Origin: Rhodococcus jostii NBRC 16295
GTDB lineage: Bacteria > Actinomycetota > Actinomycetes > Mycobacteriales > Mycobacteriaceae
Assembly: GCF_001894825.1 (NCBI RefSeq)
Contig: NZ_BCWY01000083.1
Coordinates: forward strand, 1 to 41,736
Length of the DNA stretch: 41,736 nt
Direction of reading: 5' to 3'
The notes beneath the pieces are model-generated. The model had not been told where the DNA came from. It made no database searches and saw nothing but the letters and a program-made list of their open reading frames with translations. This document shows, one piece after another, positions 33,435 through 41,736 of this stretch (within the stretch, counting starts at the first letter, position 1; each line of letters begins with the position of its first letter). Made by a program: the position numbers and the translations under genes.

Positions 33435-33614
33435 ATGTCTAGCAGAATTGCCACCACACTCGCCGCGATTGCAATGACCCTGTCACTCGGCGCTCTGGCT
33501 GCCCCCGCAGCAATCGCCGCCCCGCTCGCTCCCGCACCGACCCCGGCAGTCGGTTCGATCTCGGTCTGCCTCAACCTGCCACTGGGATCGGCCAGCATCA
33601 GTTTCTGCGTCTGA
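33435..33614 (+). CDS. Small secreted two-cysteine peptide
   Basis: The 59 residues begin with a Sec-type signal: MSSRIATTLA, hydrophobic to about 22, then AAIAAP with predicted cleavage near residue 28-29. The mature part (about 30 residues) is alanine/proline-rich and ends GSISVCLNLPLGSASISFCV, with Cys45 and Cys58 likely to form a disulfide. AAGGA eight bases before the ATG is a reasonable SD. I recall similar short peptides in Rhodococcus but know no function. Size and disulfide suggest an envelope or secreted signal or structural peptide; it is not a known bacteriocin. Confidence 0.65.
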   Translation: MSSRIATTLAAIAMTLSLGALAAPAAIAAPLAPAPTPAVGSISVCLNLPLGSASISFCV

Positions 33615-33683
33615 CCCACGCACGGGTTTCGCGGTACCTACCCGCAGCGCCGGGACACCGCATTCAACGCCTCCAACCTCAGC

Positions 33684-34271
33684 TCACGGAGCGACCGCGG
33701 AGGTGACGATATCGGCGACGAATTCGGCGGCCCGATCGTCGAGTCCCTTGTGTTCGATGATGCTGCGGTAATAAAAGGATCCGTTGATCATCGCGGTGAG
33801 TAGTTCGATGTCGACGTCCGGACGGACGTCGCCACGAGCGATTCCCCGCTGGATGATGATGCGCATCCCGGCGGGAAATCGGTCCAGGAACGGCTGCACG
33901 TCTCGCTGAAAGTCGTCGTCCTCGGCGCTTGCCGCGACCGAGCCAGCCATGATGCGCCGGACGCCCTTCGTCCGGTACATCGCCGCTCGATCCCGCAGGA
34001 ACGCGACGACCTCGTCGCGGAACGAACCGAGGTCGGGGACCTCTCCCGGCGGGACGAGGCGTTCGATGGCTGCCACGAGAATCGCTTGCCTGCCGGACCA
34101 GCGGCGGTAGATGGTGGGTTTGCTGACGCCTGCTCGGGCCGCGATCGCGTCGATGCTGACCGCGCTGTAGCCGCGTTCCATCCACAGTTCGAGCGTCGCA
34201 TCGAGAATCGCCGACGTTGTGTCGCTACTGCGCGGCCTGCCGGCCCGGGTGGCGCTGCCTCGATCAGCCAT
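33684..34271 (-). CDS. TetR/AcrR-family regulator of the catabolic island
   Basis: The 195-residue TetR protein has its helix-turn-helix at about 35-57 (YSAVSIDAIAARAGVSKPTIYRRW) and an effector domain with conserved GSFYYRSI near the end. It is the only regulator in the island and lies 213 bases after the monooxygenase gene on the same strand, so it is the best candidate to bind the operators at 35646-35663 and 35748-35765. ATG 34271 follows an AAAGGTGG sequence; the open frame upstream does not look like a TetR N-terminus. The link to the operators is inference. Confidence 0.88.
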   Translation of the reverse strand: MADRGSATRAGRPRSSDTTSAILDATLELWMERGYSAVSIDAIAARAGVSKPTIYRRWSGRQAILVAAIERLVPPGEVPDLGSFRDEVVAFLRDRAAMYRTKGVRRIMAGSVAASAEDDDFQRDVQPFLDRFPAGMRIIIQRGIARGDVRPDVDIELLTAMINGSFYYRSIIEHKGLDDRAAEFVADIVTSAVAP

Positions 34272-34428
34272 TTCACCACCTTTCGGCATGGATCCATTAC
34301 TCGTCCGTACTCTAACAGGCGCCTCCCCTCGTGCCGTGGGACGAATTGTTCCGCAGTCACAGTCGGCCCGGGAAGGACCGACGACGACCGTTCGAGATAC
34401 GCCTCGGTAACGAAACACTGCACCGACG

Positions 34429-34464
34429 CGGCGGAGGGATCACGGGCCTGCAGCCCCTCCGCCG
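34429..34464 (-). terminator. Possible terminator after the monooxygenase gene
   Basis: CGGCGGAGGG pairs with CCCTCCGCCG in ten pairs around a 16-base loop. An alternative eight-pair stem, GATCACGG/CCGTGATC (34438-34445 with 34462-34469), overlaps it, so the two are mutually exclusive. There is no T-run. It separates the monooxygenase gene from tetR. Confidence 0.4.
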
Positions 34465-34484
34465 TGATCGGGCGTTCCGCTCGG

Positions 34485-35573
34485 TCAGCCCGCGGACACC
34501 ACCGCTGCACGCTCACGCATGAGGGGCATGACGTCCCGGCCGAACCGGGTCGCCTCCTCGTCGTGCGGGTAGCCGGAGAGACAGAAGTGTGTGCAGCCGA
34601 CGTCGACGAACTCCGACAGGGTGTCGGCGACCTGCCGAGGGTCACCCACTACGGCGACGCCCGCACCGGGGCGAACGGTGGTGATTCCGCTCCACAGGTG
34701 GTCGCCGAGACGGTAGTCGTCGGCTTGCACGAGTTGCTGCATGCGGTCCTGCGCCTTCGAATCGGTCCAGTCGCCGCGCCACTTCTGCTCGTCGGCTCCG
34801 GCGATCAGGGCTTCGGCAGCGCTCCACGCCTCGGCTTCGGTGTCACGGACGATCACCTGCAGCCGCATTCCGAAACGGAGTTCGCCTTCGCGTCCGTACA
34901 GCGCGGCCCGTTCCTTCGCCTCGGCGATCTTCTGCGCGATCACCTCGGGCCGGTCGCCCCAGAAGAGATACACGTCAGCATGTTTCGCACACACGTCGAC
35001 GGCTGCATCGGAGAGACCGCCGAGGAAGAACTCCGGGTGGGGCTTCTGGAGCGGGCGCGGCTTGACGACTGCACCCTCGACGGTGAAGTGATCGCCGCGG
35101 TGGGTGACCGGCTCGTCCTCGGTCCACACCCGCTTCATGATCTCGACGGTCTCGTCCATCAGCCGGTATCGCGCATCGTGGTCGTGAAAGAGGCCGTCTC
35201 CGGCCAGTTCGGTGGGGGAACCTCCGGCGATGAGATTGATCGCGACGCGTCCGCCGGAGAGCTGGTCGAAGGTACTGATCATCTTGGCGGTGACGGTCGG
35301 CGCGATCACTCCCGGCCGAGCCGCCACGAGGAGGGTGAGGCGTTCGGTGCGGGCGGCGACCATGGCGCAGGCGATCCACGCCTCGTAGCACTCGGTCTGA
35401 ACCGGCACCAGTGCATATTCGAACCCCGCCGCTTCCGCGGACTTGGCGACTCGCTCGAAGAGCTCCAGGCTCGGTGCAGTTCGTGCATTCGGATCTCCGA
35501 ATGCGGTGGTATCCCCCATGGTCGGGATGAACCATCCGAAGTGAAGTTCCGGTTCGTGGGTCGGTGTCGACAT
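34485..35573 (-). CDS. SsuD/SfnG-like LLM-class FMNH2-dependent monooxygenase
   Basis: The 362-residue protein is a bacterial luciferase-like TIM-barrel enzyme. FGWFIPTMGDTTAFGDP near the start and TLLVAARPGVIAPTVTAKMISTFDQLSGGRVAINLIAGGSP in the middle are the segments shared by SsuD (alkanesulfonate monooxygenase) and SfnG (dimethylsulfone monooxygenase). Such enzymes use free FMNH2 and O2; SsuD cleaves a C-S bond to give sulfite and an aldehyde. A flavin reductase is encoded at 41198-41701 to supply FMNH2. SD AAGGAG precedes ATG 35573. No sulfonate ABC transporter is nearby, so the exact substrate is open. Confidence 0.85.
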   Translation of the reverse strand: MSTPTHEPELHFGWFIPTMGDTTAFGDPNARTAPSLELFERVAKSAEAAGFEYALVPVQTECYEAWIACAMVAARTERLTLLVAARPGVIAPTVTAKMISTFDQLSGGRVAINLIAGGSPTELAGDGLFHDHDARYRLMDETVEIMKRVWTEDEPVTHRGDHFTVEGAVVKPRPLQKPHPEFFLGGLSDAAVDVCAKHADVYLFWGDRPEVIAQKIAEAKERAALYGREGELRFGMRLQVIVRDTEAEAWSAAEALIAGADEQKWRGDWTDSKAQDRMQQLVQADDYRLGDHLWSGITTVRPGAGVAVVGDPRQVADTLSEFVDVGCTHFCLSGYPHDEEATRFGRDVMPLMRERAAVVSAG

Positions 35574-35645
35574 CCTGTCTCCTTCGATAGCGGTCGTGTG
35601 CCGTCGTGTCTGCGCCCGTGCGCCGCACAGTTCACACATGCATTT

Positions 35646-35663
35646 CGACACCGAACCGTATCG
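35646..35663. promoter_or_regulatory. Operator A over the -10 box of the monooxygenase promoter
   Basis: CGACACCGAACCGTATCG matches the site at 35748-35765 in 16 of 18 bases and is a loose dyad (CGAnAC...GTnTCG). It contains the -10 TACGGT (35655-35660 read on the minus strand). Confidence 0.65.
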
Positions 35664-35683
35664 CAATGGGATCGCGCACTCAA
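35655..35683 (-). promoter_or_regulatory. Promoter of the monooxygenase gene
   Basis: On the minus strand, -35 TTGAGT (35678-35683) and -10 TACGGT (35655-35660) are separated by exactly 17 bases. The -10 lies within operator A. Confidence 0.6.
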
Positions 35684-35732
35684 TAGCGAATATTCCAGGG
35701 CAGTCTCCAGAGAATTCGTCGCAAACTCATCA

Positions 35733-35761
35733 TTGACCGGATCAATACGACACCGTATCGT
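35733..35761 (+). promoter_or_regulatory. Promoter of the VOC-acyl-CoA-ligase operon
   Basis: -35 TTGACC (35733-35738) and -10 TATCGT (35756-35761) are separated by exactly 17 bases. The -10 lies within operator B; the leader would be about 37 bases long. Confidence 0.65.
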
Positions 35762-35765
35762 ATCG
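35748..35765. promoter_or_regulatory. Operator B over the -10 box of the plus-strand operon promoter
   Basis: CGACACCGTATCGTATCG matches operator A in 16 of 18 bases. It covers the -10 box, so a bound protein would block the plus-strand promoter. Confidence 0.65.
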
Positions 35766-35805
35766 TCGTGTTGATGAGAGACAGGTCACACAGAGGAGTG
35801 CTTCC

Positions 35806-36234
35806 ATGGTTCAGATTCCCGTTGTCCACCACGTCGCGCTGACGGTCGGCGACCTCGACGCGAGCGTCGAGTGGTACGAGCAGGTGTTCGGCATCCAGCA
35901 GGTTCTCGACGTGCCGCACGACGGCGGAACCGCCACAGTATTGGCAGACAGAGATTTCCGGCTCGTGATCGGGCTTCATCGCCACGATCACAACCCGGGC
36001 GCGCAGTTCGCGGAGACGCGCAGCGGACTCGACCACGTGAGCTTCCGGGTGGACGGCCGCGAAGAACTGACCGCGTGGGGCGACCGACTCACCGAACTCG
36101 GTGTGCGGCAGACGGATGCGGCCGATCAGCCGCTCACTCAGGCACCGATCGCGGACACGGCCTACGGCTCGGTGCTGGTCTTCCGCGACCCCGACAACAT
36201 CCAACTCGAACTGATCGCACTGCCCGCCGCATGA
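35806..36234 (+). CDS. VOC-superfamily protein (extradiol-dioxygenase/glyoxalase fold)
   Basis: The 142-residue protein has the metal-ligand pattern of active VOC enzymes: His9 (VHHVALTVGD), His77 (LDHVSF) and Glu135 (NIQLELIAL), each at the expected place. A single VOC module must dimerise to form the site. The metal set fits a glyoxalase, epimerase, dioxygenase or isomerase; the substrate is unknown. GAGGAG lies eight bases before the ATG. It is the first gene of the plus-strand operon and probably acts on an intermediate of the pathway. Confidence 0.83.
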   Translation: MVQIPVVHHVALTVGDLDASVEWYEQVFGIQQVLDVPHDGGTATVLADRDFRLVIGLHRHDHNPGAQFAETRSGLDHVSFRVDGREELTAWGDRLTELGVRQTDAADQPLTQAPIADTAYGSVLVFRDPDNIQLELIALPAA

Positions 36235-36267
36235 CGTCGCGCCACGACACTTCGACGGAGGAGAAAC

Positions 36268-37812
<1,545 letters not shown>

Positions 37813-37844
37813 GTCCGATATGACAATGCGAAGGGAGCACCTCG

Positions 37845-39233
37845 ATGTCCACCGCAGCGCGCAACTCTGACGTCGGCGCGATCCGACACCCGGCATCGGC
37901 ACCACCCACACGATCGGCCCACTCCCCGATCCGCGGCTGGGCCATCGCCGTGATGCTGAGCGCCATGATGGCGATCAACTTCGCCGACAAGAGCGTCCTC
38001 GGCCTGGCGGCCGAACCCCTCATGAAGGATCTCGGGCTCACACCGAGCCAGTTCGGCCTCGCAGGCAGTGTCTTCTTCCTCCTCTTCGGCGTCGCGGGAG
38101 TCGCCGTCGGCTTTCTCGGCAACCGGTTCACGAGCACGCGGTTACTCCTGCTGATCGCGCTGGCGTGGTCGGTGTCGATGCTGCCGCTGCTGCTCGTCCC
38201 GTCGCTGGCCGGTCTGCTCGTCAACCGTCTTCTACTCGGCGCAGCGGAAGGCCCGACCGCACCCCTCGCCGGACATGCGGTACAGAAGTGGTTCTCCGAA
38301 TCGAAACGATCGGTGCCGACGTCGATGGTGTTCCTCGGCTCCGGGCTCGGCGTTGCTCTCGCGGCGCCACTCCTGACCTACTTGATCACGAACTTCGGTT
38401 GGCAGTCCGCGATCTGGTGCCTGGCCGCCGTCAGTCTCCTGTGGGCGGCCGGATGGAAGGTGGTGGGTCGTGAAGGCCCGCTGAACACCTATGATTCGGC
38501 GGCGGATCTGCCGGGCGACAGCGCCCCCACAGCGGAGGTGCGACTGCCGTATCGCAGGTTGTTCGCAGCGTCGTCGTGGTGGGGGCCGATCCTCGCGCTG
38601 GCTCCCGGGTACTGCGCCTTCGCGCTGTTCAGTGTGTGGGGACCGAGCTATCTCGTACACGGTCTCGGCTTCTCTCCGCACACGATGGGCTGGCTGATCG
38701 GCGTCTACGGACTGGTCGCAGCATTTGGACACGTGTTCTTCAGCTGGCTCAGCGGCGTTCTCGTGCGGCGCGGAATCAGTACGCGCTGGTCGCGCGGCGT
38801 CTACACGGGAGCTGTGGTGTGCCTGAGCGGTTCGCTTCTCGTCGCGGCCATGACGATCGCCACCGGGTCGGCGGCAGCCTGGTTGATGCTCGTCGGCTTC
38901 GGATTGGCCAACACCGTGTACACGATCGGCTACCTCCTCGTCGCCGAGTCGTCGCCCGTCGGTCAGCGCAGCGCGATGCTCGCCACCTTCAACTCGGTGG
39001 TCACCGCCGGCGCCGTCCTCGCGCCTGTGGTCGCGGGCGTGTTGGTCGACGCCGCCGCAACCCCGACCGCGGGTTACCGCACGGCGTTCCTGTGGTCCGG
39101 ACTGCTGCTGGTTCTGGGCGGACTCGGCACAGCCGTGTTCACCCGACCGGACCGCGACACCCGGCGACTGGGCCTGCGCGGAACCGACATCACCCGACCG
39201 GCAACTCCACTGTCTCGACAAGAAATGGAATGA
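37845..39233 (+). CDS. MFS transporter, anion:cation symporter (ACS) type
   Basis: The 462-residue protein has about 12 membrane helices. The first part, MMAINFADKSVLGLAAEPLMKDLGLTPSQFGLAGS, and the loop sequence GNRFTSTRLLL are typical of the ACS family, which imports organic anions such as hexuronates, tartrate, 4-hydroxybenzoate or allantoate with protons. That supports a negatively charged substrate for the pathway. The start ATG follows AAGGGAG. It overlaps the aldehyde dehydrogenase start region, so the two genes are coupled. Confidence 0.88.
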   Translation: MSTAARNSDVGAIRHPASAPPTRSAHSPIRGWAIAVMLSAMMAINFADKSVLGLAAEPLMKDLGLTPSQFGLAGSVFFLLFGVAGVAVGFLGNRFTSTRLLLLIALAWSVSMLPLLLVPSLAGLLVNRLLLGAAEGPTAPLAGHAVQKWFSESKRSVPTSMVFLGSGLGVALAAPLLTYLITNFGWQSAIWCLAAVSLLWAAGWKVVGREGPLNTYDSAADLPGDSAPTAEVRLPYRRLFAASSWWGPILALAPGYCAFALFSVWGPSYLVHGLGFSPHTMGWLIGVYGLVAAFGHVFFSWLSGVLVRRGISTRWSRGVYTGAVVCLSGSLLVAAMTIATGSAAAWLMLVGFGLANTVYTIGYLLVAESSPVGQRSAMLATFNSVVTAGAVLAPVVAGVLVDAAATPTAGYRTAFLWSGLLLVLGGLGTAVFTRPDRDTRRLGLRGTDITRPATPLSRQEME

Positions 39234-39235
39234 AC

Positions 39236-40684
39236 ATGACTGTGTCACAACTTCTCATCGGGGACTCGTGGGTCCCTTCGGCGTCCGGCGCCGAGTTCAC
39301 GACCCTCGATCCGGCAACGGCCGAGACGATCGGTGTCTGCGCGGAAGCCGGCGCCGAGGACGTGAAACGCGCTGTGACTGCGGCGCGTACCGCTTTCGAC
39401 CGCGGGACCTGGCGGCACCTCCCGGCCGCCGAGCGCGGCAGACTACTGTGGCGGATCGCCGACCTCATCGAAGAACGCGCAGACAGCCTCGCGCGCATGG
39501 AAACTCTGGACCAGGGTCAGCCACTGAGCTTTTCGTCCGGAATCAGCGTTCCGTTCGCCGTCGAGACCTTCCGCTACTACGCCGGCTGGTGCACGAAGAT
39601 CGAGGGCACCGTCAAGTCGGTCTCGATTCCCGACGTCCTCGCGTACACCACCCGGGGGCCGGTCGGGGTGTGTGCACTGATCACGCCGTGGAACTACCCC
39701 CTCCTGCTCGCATCCTGGAAACTCGCCGCCGCGCTCGCAACCGGCAACACGGTGATCCTCAAGCCCGCGGAGGACACCCCTCTGACCACTGTCGAACTGG
39801 CACGGATCTGCGTCGAAGCCGGGGTACCCGACGGAGTGGTCAACTGTCTCACCGGCGGTCCGGAGGTGGGGCAGGCTCTCGTCCAGCACCCCGATGTCGA
39901 CAAGGTCTCGTTCACCGGGTCCACCCAGGTCGGTAAGGAGATCGTGCGGGCGGTCAGCGGCAACCTCAAGAGGGTGAGCATGGAGCTCGGCGGTAAGGCT
40001 CCGAGCATCGTCACCGAGTCGGCGGATCTGGAAGCCGCGGTCGCGGGGAACCTCGAGGGAGGTCTGGTCAACTGCGGCCAGACCTGTGTTGCATACACCC
40101 GCTTCTTCGTTCCACGGAAGATGGCCGACACCTTCGCCGAGCATCTTGCCGCGGCGGCCGCGACGCTGCCGATCGGCCACGGACTGCAGGAGCAGACGGT
40201 ACTGGGTCCGCTGGTGTCGAAAGCTCATCTGGACCGGGTCGCCTCGTACGTCGAGAAGGGGATCGCCGAAGGAGCACGACTGGTCGGCGGCGGCGCACGA
40301 CCCGGTGGGGACCTCGCCGGCGGAAACTTCTTCCAGCCGACCGTGTTCACCGACGTCACCGACGAGATGACCATCGCTCGCGAGGAGATCTTCGGTCCGG
40401 TCCTGTCGGTGATGCCCTACGACGACATCCAGGAAGCGGTCACCCGGGCAAACGACACTCCCTACGGGCTCGGAGCGAGCATCTGGACCCGCGATCTGAC
40501 TGCGGCGCACCGACTCGCCGCCGACATCCGCAGCGGCATGGTGTGGGTGAACATGTCGCCGCTGTGCGATCCCTCGGTGCCGTGGGGCGGCGCCAAGCAG
40601 AGCGGCTGGGGACGGGAACTCAGCAGCTCCGGACTCGACGAGTTCACCGAAGAGAAGTCGGTCTGGATCGCCCTGCGGGACTGA
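39236..40684 (+). CDS. Aldehyde dehydrogenase (NAD(P)+)
   Basis: The 482-residue enzyme has the ALDH set: PWNYP at 151-155, FTGST at 226-230, the general-base Glu250 (MELGGKAP) and nucleophile Cys284 (NCGQTC). It oxidises an aldehyde to the acid. The start is ATG 39236 (MTVSQ) or 39230 (MNMTVSQ), the latter overlapping the MFS stop as ATGA; both are acceptable. In the proposed route it oxidises the aldehyde released by the monooxygenase and feeds the acyl-CoA ligase. Substrate specificity is not readable. Confidence 0.92.
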   Translation: MTVSQLLIGDSWVPSASGAEFTTLDPATAETIGVCAEAGAEDVKRAVTAARTAFDRGTWRHLPAAERGRLLWRIADLIEERADSLARMETLDQGQPLSFSSGISVPFAVETFRYYAGWCTKIEGTVKSVSIPDVLAYTTRGPVGVCALITPWNYPLLLASWKLAAALATGNTVILKPAEDTPLTTVELARICVEAGVPDGVVNCLTGGPEVGQALVQHPDVDKVSFTGSTQVGKEIVRAVSGNLKRVSMELGGKAPSIVTESADLEAAVAGNLEGGLVNCGQTCVAYTRFFVPRKMADTFAEHLAAAAATLPIGHGLQEQTVLGPLVSKAHLDRVASYVEKGIAEGARLVGGGARPGGDLAGGNFFQPTVFTDVTDEMTIAREEIFGPVLSVMPYDDIQEAVTRANDTPYGLGASIWTRDLTAAHRLAADIRSGMVWVNMSPLCDPSVPWGGAKQSGWGRELSSSGLDEFTEEKSVWIALRD

Positions 40685-40697
40685 CCGCCACCCGTCC

Positions 40698-40730
40698 GGC
40701 GCGGGCCGGCCCGACAGCCCGGCCCGCGCC
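40698..40730 (+). terminator. Intra-operon hairpin (terminator or RNA-stabilising)
   Basis: GGCGCGGGCCGG pairs with CCGGCCCGCGCC in 12 perfect pairs around a nine-base loop, 14 bases after the aldehyde dehydrogenase stop. It lacks a T-run, so it may only partly stop transcription into the two downstream genes or set the end of a processed mRNA. Confidence 0.55.
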
Positions 40731-40756
40731 CGCCCTCCGAACCAAGGAAGACTCTC

Positions 40757-41188
40757 ATGGATCCGACTACCGGCCATGCCTCGACGCTGGCCACCGTGTG
40801 GGACTCGGTCTGGAACCACGGCCGACTCGACACGCTCGACGAACACTTGTCTCCGCAGTACATTCGCCACGGCAGGTCCGGTGATCAGGACGCGACCGCG
40901 ATGAAGGACAGCGTCGCGGCGGTGCGGACAGCGTTTCCCGATCTCCACCTCACGATGCACGATCTGATCGAAGACGCAGATCGTGTCGCCCTCCGATGGC
41001 AGGGCTCCGGCACCCACGACCGCATGTTCCGAGGCGTTCCCCCCACCGGTCGAACAGTCACCGTGTCGGGCACGACGTTCGTTCGATTCGACAGGTCCGC
41101 GATCGCCGAGGAATGGGTGATCTGGGACGACTCGGACATCACCCGGAGCCTCGGCGTGATCGCACTCGGTCAGCACCCCGCGTTGTAA
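40757..41188 (+). CDS. SnoaL-like ester cyclase/polyketide-cyclase fold protein
   Basis: The 143-residue protein matches the SnoaL-like family: an alpha+beta barrel with VWDSVWNHGRLDTLDEHLSPQYIRHG at the front, VAAVRTAFPDLHLTMHDLIEDADRVALRW in the middle, and TGRTVTVSGTTFVRF late. SnoaL members catalyse aldol or ester cyclisation or serve as small-molecule hydrolases, and many are uncharacterised. AAGGAAG precedes the ATG. It lies after the hairpin and before the flavin reductase, so it belongs to the same island, but its step is unknown. Confidence 0.85.
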   Translation: MDPTTGHASTLATVWDSVWNHGRLDTLDEHLSPQYIRHGRSGDQDATAMKDSVAAVRTAFPDLHLTMHDLIEDADRVALRWQGSGTHDRMFRGVPPTGRTVTVSGTTFVRFDRSAIAEEWVIWDDSDITRSLGVIALGQHPAL

Positions 41189-41197
41189 GGAGCAGAG

Positions 41198-41701
41198 ATG
41201 ATCACCACACAGCCACCCACGGTCGACGACGCCACCATGCGCGGGGTCCATCGCACCTTCGTCACCGGCGTCACGGTCGTCACCACGATGGACCACGGGG
41301 TCCCGAAAGGACTGGCAGTCAACGCCTTTTCCAGCATCTCGCTGGACCCGGCGCTGGTCATGGTGTGTGTTCAGCGCTCCTCTGCCACACACGATCCGCT
41401 CTTCCGCTCCACACATCTCGGCATCAACATTCTCGCCGCCGACCAACTCTCGACCGCAAGCGTGTTCGCGAGCAAAGGGGTCGACAAGTTCGCGGCCGTT
41501 CCGTGGAGCCCGGCGGAGCACGGTTCCCCCGTGCTCTCCGGCGCATGCGCGTGGATGGAGGCGGAAATCTGTGAGCGGCTGCAGGTCAGGACCCACACCG
41601 CCTTCGTCGCACGTGTCGTCGGCGCCGAGCACTCGGACCGGCCCGCCCTCGTCTACCGAGCCGGCGAGTTCTTCGACAGCTCCCGGCTGCACCCCGCGTA
41701 G
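41198..41701 (+). CDS. Flavin reductase (FMN-binding split-barrel, NADH:FMN oxidoreductase type)
   Basis: The 167-residue protein has the flavin-reductase motif GVTVVTTMDHGVPKGLAVNAFSSISLDPALVMVCV followed by NILAADQ and FAAVPWSP, typical of HpaC/SsuE-like small partners of two-component monooxygenases. It would reduce FMN with NAD(P)H and pass FMNH2 to the monooxygenase at 34485-35573, which lies in the divergent transcript. AAGGAG precedes the ATG. It is ten bases after the SnoaL-like gene. Confidence 0.9.
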   Translation: MITTQPPTVDDATMRGVHRTFVTGVTVVTTMDHGVPKGLAVNAFSSISLDPALVMVCVQRSSATHDPLFRSTHLGINILAADQLSTASVFASKGVDKFAAVPWSPAEHGSPVLSGACAWMEAEICERLQVRTHTAFVARVVGAEHSDRPALVYRAGEFFDSSRLHPA

Positions 41702-41722
41702 ACACCACGGAAGGAAAGAACG

Positions 41723-41736
41723 ATGACCACCACGAG
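41723..41736 (+). CDS. Start of the next gene of the island (truncated)
   Basis: AAGGAAAG lies just before an ATG at 41723 that reads MTTT to the window end. The SD and 21-base spacing after the flavin reductase suggest a further operon gene; four codons give no identity. Confidence 0.4.

Noticed and set aside
39443..41692. A 749-codon open frame on the minus strand
   Set aside because: Antisense to the aldehyde dehydrogenase, SnoaL-like and flavin reductase genes; composition is typical of a shadow frame.

Overview
This window is high-GC actinobacterial chromosome, most like Rhodococcus or a close mycolic-acid-producing relative. The support is genus-level only: purS/purQ, purL and purF/purM lie among an M18 aminopeptidase, a VOC protein, an SCP-like gene, a DUF3073 gene and an aminotransferase-IV gene in the arrangement I recall for Mycobacterium. 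There is also a UfaA1-like fatty-acid methyltransferase, an LppP/LprE-type lipoprotein, and GTG/TTG starts with TANNNT -10 boxes. I saw no tRNA, rRNA, CRISPR array, insertion sequence or phage gene, and no gene-free stretch longer than about 235 bases.

Layout. 1-5395 (minus): cytochrome bd oxidase operon cydA-cydB-cydD-cydC; cydC runs off the left edge. The cydA promoter carries a CTACTAC/GTAGTAG dyad, and its -35 overlaps the stop of pabC. 5392-9063: pabC (minus), diverging from a tightly overlapped ygfZ-MOSC-asparaginase operon (plus). 9245-14234: DUF3073 gene, purM and purF (minus), a cyclopropane-synthase-type methyltransferase (plus), and an SCP-like gene. 13848-18974 (minus): a close-packed operon purL, membrane alpha/beta-hydrolase, CPBP-type protease, SCP-like gene. 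19115-20777: M18 aminopeptidase and VOC protein. 20818-22709: an OleD/OleI-like glycosyltransferase diverging from a TetR regulator, with two matching operator dyads. 22719-28167: malQ, an NPPY methyltransferase, purQ/purS, a metallo-hydrolase and a DUF2334 deacetylase-like protein. 28265-32640: glutathione peroxidase, a DctA-type dicarboxylate transporter, and the divergent CitA/CitB-type two-component system that probably controls it. 32724-33614: a lipoprotein and a tiny two-cysteine secreted peptide with a perfect CRP/GlxR-type site upstream.

33684-41736 is an accessory catabolic island. It has a TetR regulator and an SsuD-like FMNH2 monooxygenase (minus). Diverging from these is a plus-strand operon: VOC protein, acyl-CoA ligase, ACS-type MFS transporter, aldehyde dehydrogenase, SnoaL-like protein, flavin reductase and the start of another gene. 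The enzymes fit a route in which reduced flavin cleaves an imported organic anion (a sulfonate is my best guess) to an aldehyde, which becomes an acid and then a CoA thioester. Both divergent promoters have their -10 box inside a copy of the same 18-base motif, so one repressor could shut both. This island is the best candidate here for an undescribed system.
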